DNA of 64,000 nt, from contig CAVZID010000037.1 of assembly GCA_963775245.1 (NCBI GenBank), forward strand, positions 89,871-153,870, written 5' to 3'. The position numbers and the translations under genes were made by a program. Numbering within the stretch: the first letter of the stretch is position 1; each line of letters opens with the position of its first letter. Below the pieces are notes generated by a model. It was not told the DNA's origin. It saw only the letters and a list, made by a program, of their open reading frames with translations, and ran no database searches. This stretch comes from CAVSWT01 sp963775245. Its GTDB lineage: Bacteria; Bacteroidota; Ignavibacteria; Ignavibacteriales; Ignavibacteriaceae. Shown here in pieces: positions 26,319-35,909 of the stretch.

Positions 26319-26458
26319 ACGGAAGTAGAAGGTAAAAACCTTAGGCCATGAGCCTGTCTCGAAGTTTCTTCCTTCCGTCAGGTTAAAATCTTGGAATAAC
26401 TTAGCACCCGCTTATTCAAACGGAGATGCTGTATTTGACAAGGGTGATGTTGCCTGAC
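26319..26458 (+). ncRNA. Candidate bridge RNA of the IS110 element
   Basis: The left end folds into two consecutive stem-loops. Stem 1: ACGGAAG (26319-26325) with CTTCCGT (26372-26378), enclosing GGT/ACC and AGGC-CATGA-GCCT hairpins. Stem 2: GTCAGG (26377-26382) with CCTGAC (26453-26458), enclosing CACCC/GGGTG (26405-26409, 26442-26446) and a 32-base loop. The loop contains TTTGACA (26434-26440), which repeats the element's left end (26290-26296) and is complementary to its right end, as a donor-guide segment should be. Bridge RNAs of IS110 elements are known; this assignment is inferred from position and fold. Confidence 0.6.
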
Positions 26459-26489
26459 ATTTTTTATAAAAAATAATTTAGGGTTTTAT

Positions 26490-27872
26490 ATGAATAAATT
26501 TTATTTAGGCGGCGATGTAAGCAAAGGCTATTGTGATTTTATCATTCTTGATGAAAATAAAACTACAGTCTTAAAGAGCTTTCAGCTTGATGATACATCC
26601 AAAGGGCACTACCTGCTTAACAGCATTCTTATTGAATTTGCTTCAAAGCATCCAGACTGTAAAATATTTGCCGGAGTAGAATCAACCGGTGGTTATGAAA
26701 ATAATTGGTTTGAAAGTCTTTGGGAACTCCAGGATAGACTGGATATATCTGTTGCAAGGATAAATCCTAAAGGAACCCACCATAGCGGCAAAGCTACAAT
26801 GAGAAGGGTAATAACCGACAAAAACTCTGCCCGGAATATTGCTGAGTATATCATTAACTATAAAGACAAGATTGTCTTTAAGAACGGTGATAAGTTTTCT
26901 TCACTAAGAAGACAATGGAAATATGTAAGAATGCTTACCAAGCAAAGGACTCAACTATTTAACCAGCTTGAGTCTAATCTATACAATGCCAACCCGGAAT
27001 TGTTGAGATACACCAAGTATGGATATCCGAATTGGTTATTGAGGGTTATCATGAATTACCCAACCGCAAAGCATTTGGCTAAAGCAAGATTAGCAGCTTT
27101 ATCATCAATACCTTATCTGAAGGAAACACGAGCTATAAGCCTGATAGATAGTGCTAAGAGTTCTGTGGCTTCAGCAACAGATAATATAACCGGGCAGTTG
27201 GTAAGTTCACTTGTAAAACAAATTATTCATCTAAGCAAGCTGATAGATAAGCAGTCAAAAATTATTGCTGATAACTGTAATCTGCCGGAAATAGAAATAT
27301 TAAAAAGCTTCAAAGGAATTGGTGATTACTCAGCTGTTGGCCTGCTGCTTCAGATAGTATCAATTGATAAGTTTAGCAGCACCAAGAAAATAGCTTCTTT
27401 CTTTGGGCTTCATCCTGTATGGAAAGAAAGCGGTGACGGAAAATCCGGGTGGCATGTAAGCAAGCAAGGAAGTAAAGAAGCAAGAAACATTCTTTATAAT
27501 GTAGCTTTGACTGCCCTGAGAGATAATCCTCTTATAAAAGAAGTTTATGCGCGTCATCTTCAAAAAGGAATGAAAAAAAAGAAAGCTATCGTTGCATGCA
27601 TGCATAAGATACTAAGAATTGTGTATGGCATGCTTAATAATAATGAGCATTTCAATGCTGAAAAGGACCGGGCTAACTCAAAGAAAATGCTGAAGAATAA
27701 TCAACCGGAGAAAAAGGTAACCAACAAACTCAGACGTTATCAGCCAGTTGATTCAGATGCACCTATATCAAGCAGACAGTATAGAAAAAGAAAAGAGCAA
27801 GAGAAGTCCCAAAATGAAATAACATCATTAAATACGGGATCAGACTCTCACTCTTTTGTTCAGAAAACTTAA
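26490..27872 (+). CDS. IS110-family transposase (DEDD plus Tnp_20)
   Basis: A 460-residue IS110-type recombinase. The N-terminal RuvC-like DEDD domain has GGDVSKGYCDFIILDE (Asp9) and FAGVESTGGYENNWF. The C-terminal Transposase_20 domain has LKSFKGIGDYSAVGLLLQIV, KKIASFFGLHPVWKESG and KQGSKEARNILYNVALTA, which carries the region of the catalytic Ser. A basic tail of about 60 residues follows. The frame is intact. These enzymes use a bridge RNA to join donor and target; the matching non-coding end lies directly upstream. Confidence 0.92.
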   Translation: MNKFYLGGDVSKGYCDFIILDENKTTVLKSFQLDDTSKGHYLLNSILIEFASKHPDCKIFAGVESTGGYENNWFESLWELQDRLDISVARINPKGTHHSGKATMRRVITDKNSARNIAEYIINYKDKIVFKNGDKFSSLRRQWKYVRMLTKQRTQLFNQLESNLYNANPELLRYTKYGYPNWLLRVIMNYPTAKHLAKARLAALSSIPYLKETRAISLIDSAKSSVASATDNITGQLVSSLVKQIIHLSKLIDKQSKIIADNCNLPEIEILKSFKGIGDYSAVGLLLQIVSIDKFSSTKKIASFFGLHPVWKESGDGKSGWHVSKQGSKEARNILYNVALTALRDNPLIKEVYARHLQKGMKKKKAIVACMHKILRIVYGMLNNNEHFNAEKDRANSKKMLKNNQPEKKVTNKLRRYQPVDSDAPISSRQYRKRKEQEKSQNEITSLNTGSDSHSFVQKT

Positions 27873-28220
27873 TAAATATTTTTCATTACGTCAAAAACAA
27901 TATGTCAAAGAACTAAAAATATTTTTTTAGAGCATGATATTATGCTCTATTTTGTTCTGCTTTACTTGTCAATTTTAGATTGACTTTAAACGGAATAACT
28001 TCGAGGTTTTTAATTTTTTGTTATATAATACTCAATAAAAAATAGCTTATTAGACATAAACCTCAAAGGTTTGTTCATTTAAAGAATTCAAATGAACTTT
28101 TTAATGTAACTAATCATGTTGTTTAATTATTTTGACATTGCAAATTGAAATATTAACTTACTGTTGCATTTTCTGTTGGGCGAGGCAATTTCATAATAAT
28201 TAACAATCTTCAAATCTTTT

Positions 28221-30311
28221 ATGCCGTCACTAAATAAAACAAAAACATTAAAGAAAGAATTAAAGCTGCTTGATGTTTATGCCATTGCAACCGGTACAAC
28301 TTTAAGCGGAGGATTATTTTTGCTCCCCGGGCTGGCAGCTATTCAAGCTGGGCAAGCAATTGTTTTGGCATATATTATTGCTGCTATTCCATTGATCCCG
28401 GCAATATTCAGTATTATCGAATTAGCAACAGCAATGCCGCGCGCTGGAGGAATGTATTATTTTTTGGATAGAACCCTCGGCCCCGCATTTGGAACCATCG
28501 GCGGCCTGGGAACCTGGCTGGCTTTATTATTAAAAGTTGCTTTTGCTTTAATAGGAATTGGCGCTTACCTGGATCTTTTTTTTCCAAACATTCCAATTAT
28601 TCCAATAGCAATTGCCATCTCAATTTTAATCGGTATAGTAAATTTATTTGGAAGCAAAAAGAGCGGAAGTTTTCAGATTTTTTTAGTGATCGGTTTATTA
28701 ATTTTGTTAATCTTTTACAGCATAGGCGGAATTATTAATATTCATCCCGATCATTTCAATGGATTTTTTGATGTCGAATTTTCTTCTATTCTTTCAACTG
28801 CCGGTTTAGTTTATATAAGCTATGTGGGAATTACAAAAGTTGCCAGCTTATCCGAAGAAGTACAAAACCCGGAAAGAAACATTCCAATGGGAGTATTTCT
28901 TTCTCTAATAACAACTACGATAATATATGTTGTTGGTACTGTTATTATGGTTGGTGTTTTACCACTAAATGAATTAAAAGGAAGCTTAACTCCTGTCGCA
29001 TCTTCAGCAAAAGTTTTTTATGGTGAAACAGGCCTCATCCTTCTTTCCGTAGCAGCTATTATGGCTTTCATTTCTGTATCTAATGCCGGGACTTTAAGCG
29101 CTTCAAGATACCCGCTGGCTATGAGCAGGGATCATATTCTTCCCAAATATTTCCGAAAGCTCAATAAAAATAGAATTCCCGTAGTAGCAATAATTGTTAC
29201 TGTAGCTTTAATAATTTTAGTACTTTTATTTTTTGATCCAACCAGGATTGCAAAGCTTGCGAGTTCATTTCAATTATTAATGTTTGCGCTTGCCTGTTTC
29301 GCTGTTATTGTAATGAGGGAAAGCCATATTCAATCTTACGATCCGGGTTATAAATCACCTTTGTATCCATGGATGCAAATACTGGGGATAATAGCTCCTT
29401 TAATTTTAATTTTTGAAATGGGTTGGGTTCCTATTTTATTTACCGTAGGATTAGTAATTGTGGGACTTATTTGGTTTAAATATTATGCTAAAGAAAAAGT
29501 AATTAGAAGCGGCGCAATTTTTCATGTGTTTGAAAGGCTTGGACAGCAAAGGTATGAAGGGCTAGACACTGAACTAAGAGGAATCCTTAAAGAGAAAGGA
29601 TTAAGAAAAGAAGATCCGTTTGATGAAATTGTTACACGCAGCCTTACTATGGACTTGAATGATATATCTGAATTTGAAGATGTTGTTGAAGATGTTTCAA
29701 AGTTATTATCCGAAGTTATTCCATTTAAGCCTGAAGAAATTTCCTCACAAATAATGGAGGGAACAAGAATCGGGGCTACACCGGTTACGCATGGAGTTGC
29801 ACTTCCGCATTTTAGAACTCAAGGACTTAATGAAGCGATAATGGTATTGGTGAGATCAATTCCTGGGGTCAACATTAAAGTCTATAATCCATTAACCCAG
29901 CAGGAAGAAAACACTGAAATTGTAAATGCAATATTTTTCCTAATCAGTCCCGAAGCAAATCCTTCACAGCATTTAAGAATACTAGCTCAGATAGCCGGAA
30001 GAGTTGACGATGAAGATTTTATGCAGGAGTGGTATGAAGCCAAGAATGAACAGGAATTAAAAGAAGCGCTTTTGCACAATGAAAGATTTTTATCACTTGT
30101 TATAAACAATAACAAGGAAACTTCAAAGTTAGCCGGTAAGGCTTTAAAAGAAATAACCCTTCCTAAAGATTCACTAGTTGCATTAATAAATAGAGATGGA
30201 AATATGGTAATACCTAAAGGCGATACAATTTTAAACTTGAATGACAAGCTAACAATTATTGGAAATCCCAAAAGTATTAGTGAAATAAGAAAAACTTTTT
30301 CGTTGGAATGA
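28221..30311 (+). CDS. APC-family amino acid permease fused to PTS EIIA-like and RCK_C domains
   Basis: A 696-residue three-part protein. Residues about 10-425 are an APC permease with about 12 membrane helices (ATGTTLSGGLFLLPGLAAIQ is the conserved first helix). Residues about 470-615 match PTS EIIA type 2: THGVALPHFRTQ places the phosphorylatable His at residue 530. Residues about 625-696 (LAGKALKEITLPKDSLVALI ... LNLNDKLTIIGNP) match the TrkA-C (RCK_C) ligand domain. So uptake of an amino acid may be gated both by nitrogen- or sugar-PTS-style phosphorylation and by a small ligand. No HPr or EI gene is near. Substrate unknown. Confidence 0.87.
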   Translation: MPSLNKTKTLKKELKLLDVYAIATGTTLSGGLFLLPGLAAIQAGQAIVLAYIIAAIPLIPAIFSIIELATAMPRAGGMYYFLDRTLGPAFGTIGGLGTWLALLLKVAFALIGIGAYLDLFFPNIPIIPIAIAISILIGIVNLFGSKKSGSFQIFLVIGLLILLIFYSIGGIINIHPDHFNGFFDVEFSSILSTAGLVYISYVGITKVASLSEEVQNPERNIPMGVFLSLITTTIIYVVGTVIMVGVLPLNELKGSLTPVASSAKVFYGETGLILLSVAAIMAFISVSNAGTLSASRYPLAMSRDHILPKYFRKLNKNRIPVVAIIVTVALIILVLLFFDPTRIAKLASSFQLLMFALACFAVIVMRESHIQSYDPGYKSPLYPWMQILGIIAPLILIFEMGWVPILFTVGLVIVGLIWFKYYAKEKVIRSGAIFHVFERLGQQRYEGLDTELRGILKEKGLRKEDPFDEIVTRSLTMDLNDISEFEDVVEDVSKLLSEVIPFKPEEISSQIMEGTRIGATPVTHGVALPHFRTQGLNEAIMVLVRSIPGVNIKVYNPLTQQEENTEIVNAIFFLISPEANPSQHLRILAQIAGRVDDEDFMQEWYEAKNEQELKEALLHNERFLSLVINNNKETSKLAGKALKEITLPKDSLVALINRDGNMVIPKGDTILNLNDKLTIIGNPKSISEIRKTFSLE

Positions 30312-30312
30312 T

Positions 30313-31137
30313 TTACTTTAGTGAATAGAATAGAACTGACAGAGCAGCAAGGATTAAGCCTATACCGATAAAAATCTTCAACATTTTTGCATTCAATTTT
30401 ATACCGAAAAAATTTCCCGCAAAAGCACCAATAACAAATCCGGTAATGATTGGTGCAGCAAAATGAAAATGAATATTACCAAGAAAGTAATGACTTACTG
30501 TTCCCGCCAGGCTGGTAAACACTATCATAAACAAAGCTGTGGCAGTAGCAATAATAGGATTTAAATTAAAAACGTTTACCATTATTGGTGTTTTCATAAA
30601 CCCACCGCCAATTCCTAAAAATCCTGCTATCGAACCAGATATTAATCCAAATATGGTACTTAATAAAACACTAATTTTATATGCACCATATTGAGTACGC
30701 CGTATAATTGCCGGTCCGATTGAATTCAATTTGTGAAAGGCGGATTTCCTTCGGTGAATATGATGGACAGGTTTTGAATTTACTATATTAAAAATTCCAA
30801 TTCCGCAAATTATAATTGAAAATCCAATCTCAACCATTTGCAAAGGTAAAACTTTTGTAAGCATCGCACCTATTATTGTACCTATCATGGTTGGTATTTC
30901 TAAAATAAATGCAGCCTGGTAATCAACTTTCTTTTCTTTAATATTAAAGTATGATGAAATAACTGCTGCGGGGAAAAGCGCAAATATTACCGATCCAACC
31001 GCCATGTTAATCGGAACATTAAAAAATATCATAAGGATAGGAACCATAAAAACCCCACCGCCAAAACCAACTATAGTTCCAAATGAACTGACTAAAGCGG
31101 ATATAATTATTAACAGTATAATGTGAATCGGATTCAT
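30313..31137 (-). CDS. TauE/SafE-family anion exporter
   Basis: A 274-residue inner-membrane protein with about eight helices. Two homologous halves are visible by their glycine-rich openings: IISALVSSFGTIVGFGGGVFMVP near the N-terminus and FGLISGSIAGFLGIGGGFMKTP near residue 165. This GGG-hydrophobic-P signature is typical of TauE/SafE proteins, which export sulfite, sulfoacetate or related anions. A His-rich loop (VHHIHRRKSAFHK) joins the halves. It converges with the APC fusion gene, whose stop is one base away. Substrate unknown. Confidence 0.85.
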   Translation of the reverse strand: MNPIHIILLIIISALVSSFGTIVGFGGGVFMVPILMIFFNVPINMAVGSVIFALFPAAVISSYFNIKEKKVDYQAAFILEIPTMIGTIIGAMLTKVLPLQMVEIGFSIIICGIGIFNIVNSKPVHHIHRRKSAFHKLNSIGPAIIRRTQYGAYKISVLLSTIFGLISGSIAGFLGIGGGFMKTPIMVNVFNLNPIIATATALFMIVFTSLAGTVSHYFLGNIHFHFAAPIITGFVIGAFAGNFFGIKLNAKMLKIFIGIGLILAALSVLFYSLK

Positions 31138-31355
31138 TACAACAAAAAGGAAAAATTATATACTAACTAAAATAATGATTTTGATAATAACAGAACCTCC
31201 CCTTTCGTCATCAGGTATTGTAATTCAAATTAAAACCTAATTGGGCGAAAGGCACTTGGCAGACTTGTTTTATTACATAAAGAATGAAGAAAGATAAGCC
31301 TATTATAAGAAAGTGTCAAAAGAAGTATGTTATTAATAATTTAAATTATTTTGCT

Positions 31356-31580
31356 CTAACATTTTTTTGAAACAATATAGTAAGGACTTTTAAAAAATTC
31401 ACATTTTAAACAATTAGATAGTTTCATAGCAAATGTACCTTGAACCTGGCCCCCGCAAAAAGTACCAGCTACCTTAGCACAGTTAGTACCATTGTTTGGA
31501 TAAACAGGGCAAACGCCTAATTCTTTTACTTTTGCTCCGCCTGGTTCTCTGCCGCATTTTTTGAATTCCCAACAATTCAT
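31356..31580 (-). CDS. Two-CW domain protein (small Cys-rich)
   Basis: A 74-residue protein with nine Cys. It begins MNCWEFKKCGREPGG and continues with CPVYPNNGTNCAKVAGTFCGG and CLKCEFF, the pattern of two-CW domain proteins. The cysteines probably bind metal or an Fe-S cluster. Such small proteins often accompany signal-transduction genes; here it stands alone, with a histidine kinase 470 bases away on the other strand. Confidence 0.75.
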   Translation of the reverse strand: MNCWEFKKCGREPGGAKVKELGVCPVYPNNGTNCAKVAGTFCGGQVQGTFAMKLSNCLKCEFFKSPYYIVSKKC

Positions 31581-31900
31581 TTTTTCACCTTATTTTGAAA
31601 AAAAAATAAAACTCTTAGTTCATTATCGACAAAACCTTAAAATTATTTATCCCAAATTTTTAATAATTATTCATCAAAAATATTATTAGGATAAAGATCC
31701 GAAATTATTGAATAGCGAAATTAAGTAATAAAAAGAGAATAGTTTTTATCATAAACATTATATTAAATTGATTTTAAGTTTAAAAAATATTTATAGCAGG
31801 AACTTTTTAATTTAATGTTTAATCTAAATTAAGGTGGATCGTTTAGATTTTTTATTCAGGTATTAATAAATGAGTCTACTCCGAAAAGTTATTCGTTTTA

Positions 31901-32000
31901 ACATGGCTTGTCACGAACCACCTCGTGGCAATAAAAAACCAGCGTTTTGGGTCACGAAATGGTTTGTGACTCCCCAAGCAGGATCTTCGGAGGGGACTCA
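31901..32000. repeat. GC-richer inverted-repeat element before the histidine kinase gene
   Basis: A stretch with clearly higher GC than its neighbours. CACGA-ACCACC-TCGTG (31912-31927) and GTCACGAA-ATGG-TTTGTGAC (31951-31970) are each hairpins, and the two are inverted copies of each other with consensus GTCACRAACCAYYTCGTGRC. A CTCCCC/GGGG stem follows (31970-31995). It looks like a dispersed palindromic repeat. The rest of the 31581-32051 gap holds no gene I can support; a frame that runs through the repeat into the kinase is probably not its real start. Confidence 0.55.
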
Positions 32001-32051
32001 AAAATTGAATCCAATAAAAGCCAAACAGAATTTATCCAACCAGAAATATAT

Positions 32052-33020
32052 ATGAAAGATAAAAATTCTATTCTTAACAAGAATATCTTCTTAGCAATCC
32101 TTTCGGTAATTGTTATCTTTATTTTTGACACTTTCACACCCAGGGGACATTTAGATTGGGTCTTTTACATAATATTATTATTGTATCTTTCCATCCGCAT
32201 AAATAAGAAACAAATTATAATTGTTGGTATCGCAAGCATTGTTTTTCTCTTTTTAGGTTTCTTTCTTTCGCCCGAAGGAATTGATTACAAGTTTGCTTTG
32301 TATAACAGATTTGTCGGTACAGCAGTTTTATCAATTATAATTTGGGTGGCAATGAGACTAAAAAGCGACAATGAAAAAATTTTGGAAGCATTAAATGAAA
32401 AAGAAACTTTAATAAAAGAAACTCACCACAGGATAAAAAATAATCTTCAGTTAATTATCAGCCTTTTAAATTTACAAACCATGCAGACCGATGACGAGCA
32501 AATACATTTTCATTTAAATGAAAGTAAAAATAGGATTAAGTCGATTTCACTTATACACGAAAAACTTTACAGTTCTAAAAGTCTTTCAGACGTAAATATA
32601 AAAGAATACATAACAGAATTAATCCAGGAACTGGTAAAAACATATAATACTTATTCGGTTAATATAGAGTTGAAATTGGATATTGACGCCCTTGAAATAA
32701 ATACTAAAACAGCAATCAATATTGGTTTAATTGTTAATGAGCTTTGCACAAACTCGCTTAAATATGCTTTTGTAAATAGGACTAATGGGGTTATTTCGTT
32801 AAACCTAAAAGATGAAAAAGGAAAAATTACAAAATTAGTTTACAGCGATGACGGAGTTGGACTTCCAAAGAACTATGATTTTTCACAAACCAATACTTTG
32901 GGTATGCAATTGTTGAAATCATTTGTTGGACAAATAAACGGTACGATGAAAATAAACCAGCATGATGGGTTAGAATATATTATTAACTTCCCACAAAAAA
33001 TTGATGATGATTTTGAATAA
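32052..33020 (+). CDS. Membrane sensor histidine kinase, HisKA_2 type
   Basis: A 322-residue kinase read from the ATG that follows the palindromic repeat. The N-terminal ~105 residues form four short membrane helices (NIFLAILSVIVIFIFDTF, WVFYIILLLYLSIRI, IIIVGIASIVFLFLGFFL, AVLSIIIWVAMRL). The dimerisation domain has ETHHRIKNNLQLIISLLNLQ, the HisKA_2 phospho-acceptor motif. The ATPase domain has NIGLIVNELCTNSLKYAF (N box), YSDDGVGLP (G1) and TLGMQLLKSFVGQ (G2). No response regulator is adjacent. The signal sensed is unknown. Confidence 0.85.
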   Translation: MKDKNSILNKNIFLAILSVIVIFIFDTFTPRGHLDWVFYIILLLYLSIRINKKQIIIVGIASIVFLFLGFFLSPEGIDYKFALYNRFVGTAVLSIIIWVAMRLKSDNEKILEALNEKETLIKETHHRIKNNLQLIISLLNLQTMQTDDEQIHFHLNESKNRIKSISLIHEKLYSSKSLSDVNIKEYITELIQELVKTYNTYSVNIELKLDIDALEINTKTAINIGLIVNELCTNSLKYAFVNRTNGVISLNLKDEKGKITKLVYSDDGVGLPKNYDFSQTNTLGMQLLKSFVGQINGTMKINQHDGLEYIINFPQKIDDDFE

Positions 33021-33047
33021 TTTGTATCAAAGAGTTTTAGTAAATTA

Positions 33048-33409
33048 TCACCAATTATCTGTTTTATAATAATGACGTTCATGAATAATTTTATCATTCT
33101 TCCATTTTTGAAATGTGACCTGGTTATAATCCAATAAACCAATGTCTTTATTATAATATTTATAATGCCATTCAGTTACTGTAATATCATCACTTGCAAT
33201 TACATTTTTTACTTCGGCAAAATAACCAGTCGTGTTATTGATAAAATCCTGAACTTCCTGCCGGTAAGTTTTTAATCCTTTAATGGGCGGGCCTTCGTTT
33301 TCATATTTAACTATATTTTCGTCATAAAATTTATCCATTGCTTCAATTAGTTTATTTTGTTCCACCAATAGTAGTTTAATTCAATTAATGAATCTTTTAC
33401 ATTTTGCAT
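33048..33409 (-). pseudogene. SnoaL-like (NTF2-fold) protein with a frameshift near the start
   Basis: The main frame (33048-33368) encodes 106 residues (EAMDKFYDENIVKYENEGPPIKG, AEVKNVIASDDITVTEWHYKY, VTFQKWKNDKIIHERHYY) of the SnoaL-like type, but has only a TTG start with no ribosome site. A perfect GGAGGTGAT and an ATG stand upstream in another frame, giving MQNVKDSLIELNYYWWNKIN then stop. One extra T in TATTGGTGG would join the two as IELNYYLVEQNKLIEAMDKF, which is the natural family start. So one base has been lost, in the cell or in the assembly. Confidence 0.65.
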
Positions 33410-33431
33410 TCTATCACCTCCGATTGATAGA
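33410..33431 (-). promoter_or_regulatory. Hairpin displaying the ribosome binding site
   Basis: In the transcript TCTATCA-ATCGGAGG-TGATAGA directly precedes the ATG. The 7-bp stem is perfect and the GGAGG sits in the loop, so the site is held in a compact structure that could tune translation of the SnoaL-like gene. Confidence 0.5.
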
Positions 33432-33702
33432 GTATTTTTTAGGTGATAATTTTAAGAAACCTTCAAGAATTTTTCAATCAATTAAAAACCATCAAATTTT
33501 TTAGTGTGTATCAATAATTTGATAAATATTTATTTAGTCCAACCGATTACTTCTAACAATTCATTCTAATTATTGCGTTCATTCCTTCCGTTTATGATAA
33601 AATAAATTAAAGGTATGCTTCTTGCCTAAGAATGGAAATTCAATAGTTTGAGATTTCCGTTTCAATTGCCAACTTTTAATCATTATCATCAAGAGGAGAT
33701 GT

Positions 33703-35183
33703 ATGAAAAAAGTAATTTCAATCTTGCCTTTAATTATTCCTATTTATAAATATCCTTAAGTGCCCAAGAAATTACTATACGTAGCATTCCTCTTATCTCA
33801 GCAAGCCAAGAAGATTTCCTACCTTCATTATCAAGAGGAATAGGCAATCTATCAATTGCATTCGATGACTCTATTGCCGATCCTTTTATAAATCCGGCAA
33901 AAGCTTCACGACTCAGCGGACTAAAATTATTTTTTTCACCAACCAGAAATTCATGGAGTAATGAAGATGGTACTGCAGTAAATTCAAATTTTGGTTCTGA
34001 CAAGTTTACAGGAACAAGGATAAATTCTTTACCATTTGGATTTTATTTAAGAAAAGATAATTTCTTTGCCGGCGGAGCAATTGCATACCAATCTTATTCA
34101 TCCGACCGCACCAATTCAAGTTATTACTTTTATAATTCTTTAAACTTTAATGATAGAAATGATATTGGAAATAATACTTGCCTCTTCGGTTTAATTGGAA
34201 CTTATTTACCGGATTTAAAAGTTTCAATTGCCGGCAGCTTTTCCTGGAGTAAATACAGTGCCTTTGATGGAGTTAATTTATTATATCCGGGCAGCTCTGA
34301 AATTAATCAAGATGGTTGGGCTGTGAATTATAAATTAGGTTTGCTTGCGGAAATTTCGGACAAAGAACAAATAGATTTAGTTTTTGGGAGAAGCATGTTT
34401 AAATCTACTCACGATGTAATTTATCAATACGGCGGAATAGTATATGATTACATTCTTCCCTATCGCGAAGATTTAAATAAAGATGAGAGCAACGGGTGGC
34501 TTATTCATACAAAATATAATCGCATGTTAAACAACGGATGGAAACTTGGAGCTATGCTAACAATTAATTGGAAAGAACACCCTAAATTACCTAACTATAC
34601 AATAGCAAATATCCCACGCGACCCTGGAAATTCCACTGCTTATAATATCGGAGCCGGATTCGTTCATTACGGTTCCAAATCTATTGCAGGTTTTGAATAT
34701 ATATACGAACCTATCACATGCAATACCTGGGCGGTGCCGGATGAGATTTCACTATATCCCAAATCTTACAAAACAATAGAAAACTTTTTTGATTTTTATA
34801 ATCATATTTTAAGAGCAGGAATTCTTTCTCAAACCGAATATAATTGGCTGGATGTTAGATTAGGTATTCAGCTTCATTTTTATAAATACAATTTAAAACA
34901 AAACAATAATGTTGCTTTTACTACCAGAGAAGTAGGAGAAAAGTGGATTGAAACAAGCTTGACAGGCGGGTTAACCTTCAAATTATCTAACTTTCAAATA
35001 TTATATTCATTACAAGTAATTTTGGGAAACGGAATTGTGGGAACAACAGGTTTTGGCAATACAGTAAGAGCCGCCTATGCGGATAAAGCAATAAATAATT
35101 TTTTAATCGCACCTTCAAGTTCGTTAACAGTTGATACAATTCCTCTCTTTTCGCAGCAAATAACTTTTATGTATAATTTATAA
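33703..35183 (+). pseudogene. Outer-membrane beta-barrel-like protein, frameshifted after its signal peptide
   Basis: AGAGGAGATGT precedes an ATG giving MKKVISILPLIIPIYKYP and a stop. From 33750 the other frame is open for over 470 codons to 35183, starting ISLSAQEITIRSIPLISAS. One added A in the AAA at 33748-33750 would make a signal peptide joined to SAQE. The long part is rich in alternating aromatic and polar residues (FAGGAIAYQSYSSD, KVSIAGSFSWSKYSAF) and ends FSQQITFMYNL, as barrel proteins do. Read from an internal GTG only the C-terminal 286 residues would be made, with no export signal. Function unknown. Confidence 0.65.
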
Positions 35184-35289
35184 AGGAGTAAACCTATGAT
35201 TGGATAATGAATATATGAATGAGTATCCTATAATTATTAAATCTTGAACTTAAACATGAACTTGAATTATGCTAGTTTCTAAAAACATC

Positions 35290-35327
35290 GGAGCTTTAAG
35301 TTGATTAATTTTCATAAACTTAAAGCT
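35290..35327. terminator. Hairpin between convergent genes
   Basis: GAGCTTTAAGTT (35290-35301) pairs perfectly with AACTTAAAGCTC (35316-35327). It lies between the barrel remnant and the convergent DinB gene. No clear T-run follows on either side, so it may be a weak bidirectional end. Confidence 0.45.
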
Positions 35328-35366
35328 CATTCTGTTAAATCATTTTAACAACATTTTATTCTATTG

Positions 35367-35909
35367 TTATTTTGACCAGGGAGGAGTAATTCCATTCATT
35401 CTTGAATAAGCGATTAATTGTCCAAGATGTTCGTGGTTATGGTCAAGCAGGATGAATAGTAAATGTCTTTTATCGCTTTTCATTCCGAAAAATTCAACCG
35501 GGTCATCCAAAGATTTATCATCTAAGTTAGACATGTAATTTTTTAAGTTGTCGTATGAGGTATTTAAATACTTAACTATTTCTTCCTTATTGGTAACTGT
35601 TGTATCCATACCTTGTTTAAACCACTCCGGCATTTTTTCGCCTGCAAATGTTAAAAGATAATAATTTGCTCCAACAATATGCATAAAAACTTCACTGAAA
35701 GAACGAACACCAGCTTCAGGCCTCCAGGCAAATTTTTCCTGAGGAACAGCTTCTGCTAAAGCAAGCACCTTTTGTTTAGCAGCATCAATTTCTTTCATGT
35801 AATCTTTGCTAAAAGCCGACCCACTTGACATATCGTCAGCAGATTGTGCTTGTAATGCAATTGCGCTAACCATCAGAAATAGAAATAAGAAAAATATCTT
35901 ATAGTTCAT
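35367..35909 (-). CDS. Exported DinB-family protein
   Basis: A 180-residue protein with a signal peptide (MNYKIFFLFLFLMVSAIALQAQ), so it acts in the periplasm, unusual for DinB proteins but common in this group. The helical bundle carries VRSFSEVFMHIVGANYYL and LFILLDHNHEHLGQLIAYSRMNGI, whose His residues are the likely metal ligands. A good AGGAGG precedes the ATG. Substrate unknown. Confidence 0.8.
   Translation of the reverse strand: MNYKIFFLFLFLMVSAIALQAQSADDMSSGSAFSKDYMKEIDAAKQKVLALAEAVPQEKFAWRPEAGVRSFSEVFMHIVGANYYLLTFAGEKMPEWFKQGMDTTVTNKEEIVKYLNTSYDNLKNYMSNLDDKSLDDPVEFFGMKSDKRHLLFILLDHNHEHLGQLIAYSRMNGITPPWSK

Larger units (their letters stand above)
26286..27913 (+). mobile_element. 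IS110-family insertion sequence
   Basis: The element contains one IS110-type transposase gene and is bounded by subterminal 12-bp inverted repeats GTTCTTTGACAT (26286-26297) and ATGTCAAAGAAC (27902-27913). Next to these, the AAATATTTTT..CATTA stretches near both ends are also inverted copies. The left non-coding end is long (about 200 bp) and structured, the right one short (about 40 bp), which is the IS110-group layout with a bridge RNA in the left end. Exact ends are not certain because IS110 elements make no target duplication. The transposase is intact, so the element may be active. Confidence 0.8.

Noticed and set aside
31947..32051. Longer N-terminus for the HisKA_2 kinase
   Set aside because: The extra 35 residues come from the palindromic repeat and contain no membrane or sensor pattern.
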